Shown here piece after piece: positions 36,701 to 48,700 of a DNA stretch of 64,000 nt; position 1 is the first letter of the stretch; every line of letters begins with the position of its first letter. The notes below the pieces were generated by a model. It did no database searches. It saw nothing but the letters and a program-made list of their open reading frames with translations, and was not told the DNA's origin. A program made the position numbers and the translations under genes. Origin of the DNA: Symsagittifera roscoffensis (Eukaryota; Xenacoelomorpha; Acoela; Convolutidae); assembly GCF_963678635.1 (NCBI RefSeq), contig NC_087065.1, positions 12,299,579-12,363,578 on the forward strand, in the 5' to 3' direction.

Positions 36701-39700
36701 GACAACAGACATTGTACCCGTTTCTAGCGAGCACCGGGACACTTACTTCTTTCCATTTTTTCTCCACTGATTCCAAGCAAAATGTTGTACTACAGAACAG
36801 TATTAAGTTAGAAAATTAGATCTTTTTTAATTTATCTGCTAATATAAAAATCATATTAACTCTTGGATCAGATCGACTGTGATCAGTAATATAATCAGAA
36901 CCCAGACATTTAATTAAAGTCACTAATTGAAACAAAAGGATCTATCAACGACCCACTGTTTTTTGGTAAACTTTTTTAGAGTAGTCAACACTGGGATCAC
37001 CAAATATCTAAACATCATAGGCTATGTTGCTTAGTACTCGATTAAAACACATTTTTTTCAGATTTCTTGTTGTTTGTATAAAAAAAAACGAAACTAAGGA
37101 TAACTAAAAAAGAAATTTTGAAAATTAAAAACCTCGCGCTGACAAGTTTATTTCTGATTATTTTGTCTCTTTTCATTTTAGTCAGGTAATTGACAATAAT
37201 TTTCAAACACTTATAATGTTTTTTCCTATGAAAATTTTTACACAAATCATTTTTTTTAGTTTGCTTGCCTTTTTTATACTTCTTTCTTGTCAATTACTAA
37301 TGAAACCTTTAGTGTGATCCCGACTGTTCAATTGATAATACAAAATTTTGTTCTTCTAATTTATTTGGTTTTCTTATGATAGAGCATTCAAAAGATCTGG
37401 CCTCTTTTGTATTTTTTAATTGACTGAGCCGTCTGCCTTAAATGGTGAAAACAGCCTAAAGAAGAATAAAAAATTTATGGTAATTTTGGAAAATCTAAAA
37501 TCGGTAGCATTTTTGAGGATCTTTATTTAATTATGAACAAAATTTTACCCAGTGGAATTTTGGTCAAAGAAGTTTATGCCCAATTAACCAACGCTTATGA
37601 TTGAGGGAAACAAATTGTAATTTTTTATGAATTGTTGACTCATTGTGGACAAAACTGTTGCTAAAAATTGTGTTTTTTATTTTTTATTAAATTTTTTATC
37701 AATTTAGTTTCTGTTATTTTTTTTGTAGCACTTGCTAAAAATTGCTTGTGTCCACCATTAACTGTTTTTTTTTCTAATTAGCTATAACTGAAGCTAAGCC
37801 TTAAAAAAAATCAAAATAACTTCCTTTTTGTAAAGATTGAACTGACTCTCAATGTTGCGAAGAGTAAAAATACAGTCTGTTTTCCAAACAGAAAGATTAA
37901 GTCTTCAGAGAATGTAATTAAAAATTAGCTATAACTGAAACTCGAAAGAAATTCCCCGGGTTGACAAAAAATGCTAATCATACAATTTTATATATGAAAA
38001 AAATGCTTATCATACATACTCTTTCATACAATTTCATAGAGTAAAAGTGTATTTATGAAAATGGCAAAATAAGCATTTTTTCCATACTCTAGAATCATAT
38101 AATTTATTTCGGAGAGTAATATTTTACAGACAGGTAAACAAAAAACCGCATGCACAAATCAAACCCACCAAGGATCATGCAAAAAGCTATACAGCTTATC
38201 GAGGCATGACCCTGAAAAAAACCTATGACAGAAGTTGCGAGATAGTATCCGACTTGATGATTCAAAAAATAAATCTAGAAGATCTCCATTATCTTTAAGA
38301 AACAATAAAAACAATTTTTTGAAATACCCATTTATTCATTTATTTGATGCTCAGTTAATTTGTTTAGGTTATCTGGTATCAGCTCGTTTGATTTCAAAAA
38401 GTTATAACGTTTATGAGACACATTTTTCCATGACCGTTGGATTATTTGTGTTCTAGTTTTTATGCTTGGTAAAATTTTTGCCACAGAGGCCCGAATAACC
38501 CGACGATTATTCAGAGATTCCAAATTAAAAGTTTCAAGGGGAGTTTTACCACGAAGTTGATTAAAAGTTTCTTTGGATGTTTGTCTGAAATATAAGTCAA
38601 AAACGGTGTCAATCTCAAACGAATGTAGGATATATGAGGCATGCTCAAATTTTCTCTTGATACAAATAGTTTTAAAAATACGTTTTTGCATCACAAATAT
38701 TTTTTCTAATAGGTTTTTTGATGTTGCAGCAATTGCAATTAAGCCGTAGGAAATGAGTGGCTTTGCATAGCAGTTATTAAATTTAACCAGCACATTTTTC
38801 GAGAAACAGTTTCTACATTTGAATAGTAAACCGTTAAATTTAACTAATTTACCACAAACATTATTAATATGACTTTCAAATTTGAGTCTGTTGTCCATTT
38901 GAATTCCTAAATACCTAAAATCAGAAACTTCGGCGAGTACATTTTAGAAGAAACTTAGAAGAGTAAGTAAAATCTTTCCGTGATTTTTTTGAAGGTCGGT
39001 ACAATAATACAATAAGACTTAAAAATGGTTTTTAAAGAAAATTGCAATATGTTTACCAAGAGGTTTTATTAAGAAGTTTTACTTGTCTTAGACTTCTACA
39101 TAGTTTCTGATGTATCAAAAGGGCAGGAAACTATTGCAGTATTACAGAACAAAAAGTTAAAATTATGTTAGTTGCCACCCAACTTGTACAAGAAGCTCAA
39201 CTTTTGTCGTCTTAAACTCATTGATGAAAAACAAATTAAGTATACGTGCTGATTCTTCTCCTGAGTATACGTCCTGAGTTTCGAAGAAAGTGACGAAAGT
39301 TTTTGCTCGGGGTGGCTCTTTTCACCAGATAGTTTGCGAATTTTTAACTAGCAGTTTTCACGGAAATTTTTTTCTTCGGAAAAGTTTGCCCCAAATTAAA
39401 AAAGATATTTTGCCGATTAAAACTTTTGTTCTTGGCATAGAGTGTAAAAGCTCTGAATGTTCCGATAGTTCCTCAAAATCGCTGAAGCAAGAGTTAAAAA
39501 TAAAAAATCAAAAATTGATAGAAACTTTTAAAAAATTGGATTTTTTTTTGGATTTTTTCATTTTTTCGCCCCGTATTGTTGTCTCAATTTTTTTGGAATA
39601 ATTTATGTGCGGGTTAAATAGCAGCTTACTCGTTAAAAGAAATTGTAGATGTATAACCATTTTAAAAACCAGTATAACAAAAAATCATCACAGGTAAATG

Positions 39701-42700
39701 TTTTATGAATTTGAGCTAAGGAAATCACTGCTTTTCAGATGGTACCAAAAAGTGTGTTCAAAAATGGCTAATTAAAAGTCGAAATCTGTCTGGAGGAAAA
39801 AAAATCTCCTGAAAACTGCTCAAAGTTGCATGTACAGTCTTTTTAGAGCATTCATGAAAATGTTGGCATCAAACAGCATTCCAGAAAACTTTGGCATCAA
39901 ATAATCTTTTTGCTTTTTGAGAAGAGGTCAGAAAATCAATTTGGTTGACCAATAAAAAACCTACCCCACTCCAGAAAACTTTAGACTTGCGCCTGTATTT
40001 GTATGCATTATTAATAGGAGATAAGGTATGTGAGAGGAGACCTTTAGAAAAGCTCTCTTACATCCTTTGCGCGATCCATATTGCGACTATGCGCGACCCA
40101 TATTTAGCTATTGCGACTTTGCGCGACTCAAGCCTCTTGCGGGAGCATGGAAATTCAGTCGTAGAAAGTCCATTTCTGCTACCCATTTTGGTCGCAATGA
40201 GTTGCAGACCTCGGATCGGGTTGCTCGCAAGGCATATTTGTTAATAATTTCCTCACCAAACCATCCTTCACAAATCATCTACCTGATGGTTGATGTGCGC
40301 ACTCCACTCCCGCTCCCGAGTCACCATTGCATGCGTCTCTGAGTAAGTTGCTCTGTGGCAGAGTTCCAAATGCACAGAACTCGAAGGGATCCGCATTGCA
40401 CGACACAGGCGGCTGCATGTAGATGTCCACTGCCTATAAACACACTCTCAGTGGTAGAGTAAAAATATTAATCATCATAATAGTCATAATAAATTGTTTC
40501 CAAGTGAAGTCATTACAAGAATAGAAATACAATAAAAGGACTATTTAAAACAAAAACATTAGAGAAACGTTAAAAAAATTTTGAAAAAATCTTAAGAGAG
40601 CGCCATTAGACTAAATAAATTTTACAAACCAGAAAGTGCAGAAATCAGACTGATGCACCAAATAAGTAAAAACGATGAAAATAACTAATTATTAGCTAAA
40701 TATATTGCAGTTCATAGCCTGACCAAGCTTGCTCAAAGAGCGCAAATAGGATCAAAACAACGCATCCTGTTCCCTACATAGCAGACAGTCATAGTGCCAC
40801 ATAATCGAGTGTTAGCTTGCATCAAATATGAATTTGGTCGATTTAGCTATTCGTTTCTTTGTTCCTTGCATTGGCTCTCTGATGTCTTTTCGGAGATTAC
40901 ATTAAACATTACATTACACAGGCAAGTTTTTTTGCATTGGGGAAACTAAGTTGAAATCAGTTTTCAAAAGTAGAAGTCGTAGTTTTTTTTTCTACAAAAA
41001 CCGTTGTTTTTCCTCCTGTTATTAATCGAGTTTGAGGGCAAACAAAACGGCAACTGCTTAGACGAAAACCGTTTTTGGTGGGACTTTAAGACGGAGCTGT
41101 ACACAAAATCTCTTAGTGTATTCCTGAGAAAGATATACTAGCTTGATATGGAACAGATGAATTCACATTCCCGGGATGACCGAAACTCCTTATCATACAA
41201 TTCCCATATATGAGAAACTTCTTGTCATACAATTCCATGCAATGCCATACGTACAGAACATTGTATGAAATCTCTATGATAAACATTTTTCCATAAATGA
41301 AAATTGTATGATAGATGTTTTTCCATAAAGCAAAAAGTTCTTTCTAAATTTTTACGTTGTGTTTGCAGCCGAACACAAGTGACAAAGACCTTGGTTACTC
41401 AAAGCACCAAAGGTTGGACGGTCTTTGCAATTATATTGCATAGAAAACGACCTGAGTTCGGCTGTTTTTCACAATTGATATAACAAAAGCAACAAACTTT
41501 TAGTTTTTGGCAAAATTTTTTAATGGTGATTATTTTAAATTTTTGAATTTTCAAATTATCAGACAATGATCAACGCATACATTAACACCCCATACAAAAG
41601 AAATAGGAATTTTCAGCGTTTTTGAAAAAAAAAATTTAAGTGAAAAGAAAATAAAAGCCAATTTTATCGTATCCAGGACTACGTTATGCACACAAAATAT
41701 TAATTTTTGCATGCAAAAAATTTTTTTTTTCGAAAAATGTTTGTTTGCGTACGAAATTCGATTTGCAGTTGAAAAAAAAACAAAAATTTTTTTGGGCCAA
41801 ATTTTCAAAATTACTTGAAAATTTTTTTGTGTCGCCATCAAAAAAATGCCAGTCATATATGGAAATTGTATGATAAGCATTTTTTTCAAAAAACGAAAAC
41901 CTCAGTTTTTTATCACCAGACTGTTTTTATTCGAATCAAACAGCCACAGAAATAAGTTTATACCTGTTTTCAACCATTTTTAGAAATTGTATGAAAATTG
42001 TATGACAAGCATTTTCCCACACACTTGATGTATGGAATTGTATGATAAGCATTTTCGGTGTATGGAGGTCAACCCGGGTGTTTTAAGTCTCTTTGTCATC
42101 CTAACTTCAAGTCATATGATTGCTTTTTTTATTTCCCACCAGCATCCAGTTTGATTTGAAAAAAAAATCAAAAGTCATACCGGAAAAAAATCACACTAGA
42201 ATGAAAAAATCAAACTCAGATGGAAAAAAAACAACACGACCTAATAAAGTATCCTCAATGGGTTCATAGAATCTTTTAAAAATGTAGTAAAATTACAGTT
42301 TGATCGCTGCTTAATTAAAATAGGTAAAGATTATTTAATTGACAAGAAAAAATGCGCAAAAATAAAGAAGGCTGTTCAATCTTCTCATCCAAAAATAAAA
42401 AGGTAAGAAGAAACGACTTCTTTTATCATTAAGGATGCCGCGTATTTTTTTTCAATTTTACACAAAAGTTGCAAAATAAAAAAAGCGAAGATTTAATTTT
42501 TGCAAAGGCATTGCAATTTAAAACAAGTTTTCACAAAACGATAATGATGCCTCATACTCAACAGGAAGGTTTTTTACCTCCCTATAATTTTTCGCAAAGA
42601 AATGAGATGGTACTTAGGCTAAATTAGAGTAACTCATTTGCGCTACTTATCAGTTTTTTTTAGCACAAAGTGAAAGAATGGAAAATGACATGTTATTTCA

Positions 42701-45700
42701 GCACCATTATGGTATCTACAAAGCTGCGCTTTTTTCTAAAACCTCAATGAACCTTATTCAGTATTTGATTTTTTTTCAGAAACGAGATGTAGAGTTATTT
42801 CATTGTCTTTGCTGAAGATTGGCTTTTGTTAAGTTGGTCAACAAAATGAGGATTCTGAAGAAGAAGATAATTCAACAAAGTTTATTTGTTTGCAGTTTTT
42901 CAGAAAACAGGGAAACATTTCTGGTCAAAACATTTTTTTTTGCATATATTGATTATGTTTGTCATACCCTGAGTAAAAACTGTTGCCACTTCTTCATCAC
43001 TATTGAAACTAACAATTTTTGAATCTGAGTTTTCTGAGTTTTGAGCTTAGAAATTCTTGGCTAACTCGAGCTCGTATTGGTACAAAAAATTTGTGAACTC
43101 ATTTTTTTTGTAAACCACAGTCACGTTTTTGTTCATATCTGTCAGTTTCCAAAAAACTAAGATCAACTTTTTGGCCATTTGTTTTTTGGTTCTCAAAATT
43201 AAATTTAGTAAAATGTGGTTTATCCTCTCTAAAAAAGTTCTTTTTTTCTTTTTTTTTGTTTTCTGTTTTACTCGGATTGAATTGGTCGTACGCGCTGAAT
43301 TGAACAACTTTTGCGTTTTGCAGATTTGGTTTCACTCCTCTTATTGACTATTCAGTTGCTAGCTGTTAAAGAGCTTATTCTTGTCTCATTTTCAGAATAA
43401 ACAGGTTAAATTATTTATTGAAAAATCATACCGAAACTTGAAACAAAGTTCTCAATTTTTGTAGTATACAAACAAATATTTGTATCGTTTCATTAATAAA
43501 ATGGTTTTGAGGAAATTAATTTGTTTTTCTAAACTTTCTAATTAATTGCTTTTTTTGTTTATGTTTGTACAAAATTTTTTTTACTGAAATTGGATAGGTT
43601 ACTAGAAGTAACGTTTGAATCCATTCGTTTCATATTTGTCTAACTCTTTATAATGATCGTTTTGTTACAAAAGCACAGATTAGCTGATTTCCTTGTTGAT
43701 CATTTCGTAACGATTGGGTAGCTTGAGCATTTTGTAGTATTGGAATAGAAGTGTAGCAGACACTTTTCTACTCTAAACTTGTTCACACTTTAAGATAAAA
43801 TGCCTTTTCAAGATGAATTTTGGAACAGATTTCAGCTAAGCGACTTAAGTTAAAACGTTAGAAGTCAAATCCACAATTCTAACTTTTTCAATTCTAATTG
43901 GATTTTTTTGTTCTTTCAATTTTGTAACCTAGGAAGCAGGCAAAATTTTTCAAAAAATTTCAACGGATGATCGAGGAAACATTTCTCTACGACGCCAGTC
44001 AATCGGAGTGTGCTTATTGTCTTGGTTTTGAAAACAAATGAATCCCCCACCGCTCTGAATACTAAAGTAACTACGGCAGGTGAAAATATTTTGAGTTCCC
44101 CAGTTAAACTAAGTTTTCATTTTTCCACATAAATGCAAATGTCCGCCTCCTGATCAAAAGGAAAATAAGAAATTTTTAAAAATGAAGTCTAATAGCAGGT
44201 GCAGGCAAAACAAACTAAAATAATAAATAATTTCGGAACTACGACCTGCATTATTTAGTGTCTCAAATTTTTTCGACCAAACAGACGGTTTAGTTCTTTT
44301 TTTAGTTTCGTTCATTTTTCCTCTAGAAAAACGAAAACTCCGTTTTTTTTATAGTAAGTTTCATCTAGAGTTGCTCAGTACATAAAACGTTGAGTAAAAT
44401 AACTCCGCAAGTTGAAAAAGTTAATTCTAACGAACACCGAAACAACCACACTTGAGTCGGACACACTTCTTTTTCTTTCAACTGACAACGGACAACGGAC
44501 ATTGTACCCGTTTCTAGCGAGCAACAGGACACTTACTTCTTTCCATTTTTTCTCCACTGATTCCCAGCAAAATGTTGTACTACAGAACAGTATTAAGTTA
44601 ATAAATTAGAAAAAAGTTAGAAAATTAAGTTAGAAAATTAGAAAATTAACAAACGATAGGTATTTCTGTATAATATTTAAGCACTTCTAATTAATCATCT
44701 TTTTAAATTTATCTGCTAATGTGAAAATCATATTAACTTGGGTCAGATCGACTGTGATCTGTGATATAATCAGAACCCAGACATTTAATTAAAGTTACTA
44801 ATTGAAACAAAAGGATCTATCAACGACCCACTGTTTTTTGGTAAACTTTTTTAGAGTAGTCAACACTGGGATCACCAAATATCTAAACATCATAGGCTAT
44901 GTTGCTTAGTACTCGATTAAAACACATTTTTTTCAGATTTCTTGTTGTTTGTATAAAAAAAAACGAAACTAAGGATAACTAAAAAAGAAATTTTGAAAAT
45001 TAAAAACCTCGCGCTGACAAGTTTATTTCTGATTATTTTGTCTCTTTTCATTTTAGTCAGGTAATTGACAATAATTTTCAAACACTTATAAAGTTTTTTC
45101 CTATAAAATTTTTTAAACAAATCTTTTTTTTTCAGTTTGCTTGTCTTTTTTATACTTCGTTCTTGTCAATTACTAATGAAACCTTTAGTGTGATCCCGAC
45201 TGTTCAATTGATAATACAAAACTTTGTTCTTCTATTTTATTTGGTTTTCTTATGATAGAAATTTCAAAAAATCTGGCCTCTTTGGTATTTTTTAATTGAC
45301 TGAGCCGTCTGCCTTAAATGGTGAAAACAGCCTAAAGAAGAATAAAAAATTATGGTAATATTGGAAAATCTAAATTCGGCAGTTCTCTTGAGGATATTTT
45401 TTTAATTATGAACAAAAACTTACCCAGTGGAATTTTGGTCAAAGAAGTTTATGCTTAATTAACTAACGCTTATGATTGAGGGAAACAAATTGTAAATTTT
45501 TATGAACTGTTGACTCATTGTGGACAAAACTGTTGCTAAAATTGTGTTCAAAATTTTTTATCAATTTAGTTTCTGTTCTTTTTTTGTGTAGCACTTGCTA
45601 AAAATTGCTTGTGTCCACCATCAACTGTTTTTTTTCTAATTAGCTATAATTTAACTTAAGCCCTGAAAAAAATCAAAATAACTTCCTTTTTGAAAAGATT

Positions 45701-48700
45701 GAACTGACTTTCAATATTGCGAAGAGTAAAAATACCCTCTGTTTTCCAAACAGAAAGATTAAGTCTTCAGAGAATGTAATTAAAAATTAGCTATAACTGA
45801 AACTCGAAAGAATTTCCCCGGGTTGACAAAAAATGCTAATCATACAATTTTATATATTATACAGTTTCATAGAGTAAAAGTGTATGTATGAAAATAGCAA
45901 AATAAGCATTTTTTCCATACTCTAGAATTAAATGTTAAGCTTTCTTTATCAGTCTCCTGATCCCCAAAATTATATGAGAATAGCATGATAAGCATTTTTT
46001 CCATACTATGAAATTGTATGATAAGCATGTTTTCCATACTATGAAATTGTATGATAAGCATTTTTTCCATACTATGAAATTGTATGATAAGCATTTTTCT
46101 TCTATGGTCGTCAACCCGGGTCTCAAATTCTACTCACCTGTAGAACTTGCGGATACACCTTCACGTGATTGCTGATTCTTCCCCATCCAAATACGATCAT
46201 CCTGCCAGAAGGCTCTGTGCCATTCTCGGCCCTTGCTATTGCCGCCACGTTCTCTCCCATTTTGAATCCACCGCTCACCTATACCGACTGAGAATTATTT
46301 ACAAACACGCGTGGCCGAATTAATAAGTAGGCTGTTATTCTTTGAATTTTATTTCTCTTCTTAGAAATTTCAAAACTCTTGATATATTAACGAATCTTAA
46401 TTAAGGGAGAGGGTTTGACAGGGTTTGTTCGGGATCGAAATGGTTTTCATTCACACGCTTCACCTACACTTAAGCTACTATATTTTAAGACGGCTGCTTT
46501 TTACACCGTTTTTAGTTTGAGCGCGAGTATTTATGGGACAACATTTTTTTGAAGCCCATCATAAAGACATAAAGAGCCTTCATGAAGAGCCTCTAATTTT
46601 TGTAAATTCAGTGAATTTTTGAAAAGCCACTTCCCCAAGAAAGACGTATGACAAACAATGAAAGATATAAACATGAATGTGTAACGAAATACTCACTTTG
46701 AAACTAAAAACGGTGTTTAAATATTAGCCGTTTCAAAATAAACTAGGGCAAAAATAAAAAGAAACTTGGAAGGATGTCACTTAGACCTGAATAAGTGCGA
46801 CATCTACGTATTGCATGGGGTGATGGGTGACGCTGTCTGTCTTAAACGAAAACTTTTCCCCCTCATCTAGGTTGGCTGCCCCGTAGAAGCCCTCTCCCCC
46901 CACCATTCCGATCACGCAGTGCTTCGCCGTCACCACTGAAACAGGATCATTAGAGATCTTCGCCAGATCAGCGAGCATGTTCATCATTTTTTGTTCCGAC
47001 CTAGTACGAAGGCATGTAATGGTTAGGATAACTATTTCAACGCTTAATAAGTTTAATTGCCGCATAGCTTACCTGACTTTTTATAGATAAAAATCTTATT
47101 ATTTAGTTTAACAAACTTCAAAATCGACAAAATGTTGTTGAAACATTTGTGCCGTTTTTAACGAGTAAATCGTATTTTTCAACGCGTTTGTTAGTCATCG
47201 CCAGTTCAACTTTGATTTTCATCTAGACTTCTGTGCAAGGTTTCTATAATAACAGATATGTCAATTTTTGCTGGCTCTGTCTCACCCAGGTTTTTAGACA
47301 CAATGGATCCGGCACATTTGAACTTCAATCCCCCCTCGTCCTCCACGAGTAAATACACCGCCCAGGGGTGATCCCTGATGCTGACATCGTACCCGTTGAT
47401 AATCCGGTCACCCCCACTTTCAGTCGGGCCAGATGGAGTGTATTGGCTTTTGTTTCTGAAATCCAAATAGCAACCTTACTTCAAAGCTTATAAATATCAA
47501 TTTTAATAATCCAATGTTAAACATATGAAAAAAATTGAGTCGGAATGATGCTTGAAAATTTTTTTAATACCGTTATGTAGCATTTTATTTTTTTGTTTTT
47601 ATTTTTTAAAATGATTTTTATTTCTGAAAATTAAAGAAAAGTCAGTTTTGCCGAAAGTATGTGTGCCGCGTTTGTTTCTTAGGTAGGGTATTCAGATCAA
47701 TAAAATGGGTAGTTTTGGGCCGAATTCTCTTTTAAAAACGTGGCATCGAACTTGTCGATAAAATTTTTTTATACCTTTTATCCCAATACGAATTGGCAGA
47801 GTTGATTTGACAGCTGAATGAAAACATCAATAGTTGCTCAAATTGCATTGTTGCACGCACAAACATTTATTTGATCTGGTATAAAATGGAAAGAAAACTT
47901 TTGATTAAAACACGAGTTATGCAACCACGTCATATCATTTTATTTTTTGATGCATTCTGTAGCTATCCCAGGTCGAGATACTTTACTTTACTTTCGACAA
48001 TTCCACAGAAAAATGAGCTCGATTTTGCTCGGCGGATTTTCAAAAAAATCGAAAGTTTTGTCGACTTTTTTTTGGGTTGACCAATTAGATTTTCCGAGCG
48101 CTCCAAGAACACTAATAAACCTTATTTGGATCTACTTAACAATCTCCATCCCTTTCAAGAAAGGGGGGGGGGAGATTGTTAAGTAGCTCAAAATGGTCGA
48201 TTTTTCAACCAATCAGAATGCAGCAAAATTATAATTTTCAATAGAAAGCTCAGTGCTAATTTACTGTATTTATTTATAGGGGTGGAGATTCTTAAGTAGG
48301 TACCATAGGGGGGGGGGGGGAGATTGTTAAGTAGATCCCCTTATTTTTAGAGAGAAAAAAATTCAGCCACTGGCAAACTTTTGAAAAAAGAACAGGTCAA
48401 ATACGCTGATTTCGGGCTGGAAAACTTTGACCAAAGTTTGCGTTTTTCCGGTGCGCGCACCCACTTAAAATTAGCATAGATGGGCGCCGAAGGCTCCCTT
48501 AGAAAAATTTTGCGATTGGTCGGCCGAAAATGGATGTCATTAAATAATAGCAAAAGCCCTTTGGTTGGTGAGGGGGTCGAACCCCTGAGGGAACGTCCGT
48601 TCCCTGCCCATCCCTCCTGAATCTGTACAATAATTTTTCCCCATGTGATTTTTAACGTAAAATCAATGAACACAAACAAACTTCAGATGGGATTGATTAA

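Larger units (their letters stand above)
30947..38093. repeat. Segmental tandem duplication, copy A
   Basis: Collinear with 38956-45928 from AGAGTAAGTAAAATCTTTCCGTG to TTTTTTCCATACTCTAGAAT. Copies are near-identical in the exon region and a few percent different elsewhere. Copy A has about 1 kb (32917-33943) absent from copy B; copy B has about 0.9 kb (41170-42078) absent from copy A. Copy A carries protease exon copy A. Confidence 0.92.
38956..45928. repeat. Segmental tandem duplication, copy B
   Basis: Second copy of the segment at 30947-38093, carrying protease exon copy B. A LINE 3' fragment (about 38332-38940) separates the copies. The shared right edge falls inside a CCCGGG-ended repeat. 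Confidence 0.92.

Noticed and set aside
45867-46126. Repetitive ORFs with MLIIQFHSMEKM-type repeats
   Set aside because: Direct translation of the 33-bp tandem repeat in a mobile element; open in more than one frame because 33 is a multiple of three.
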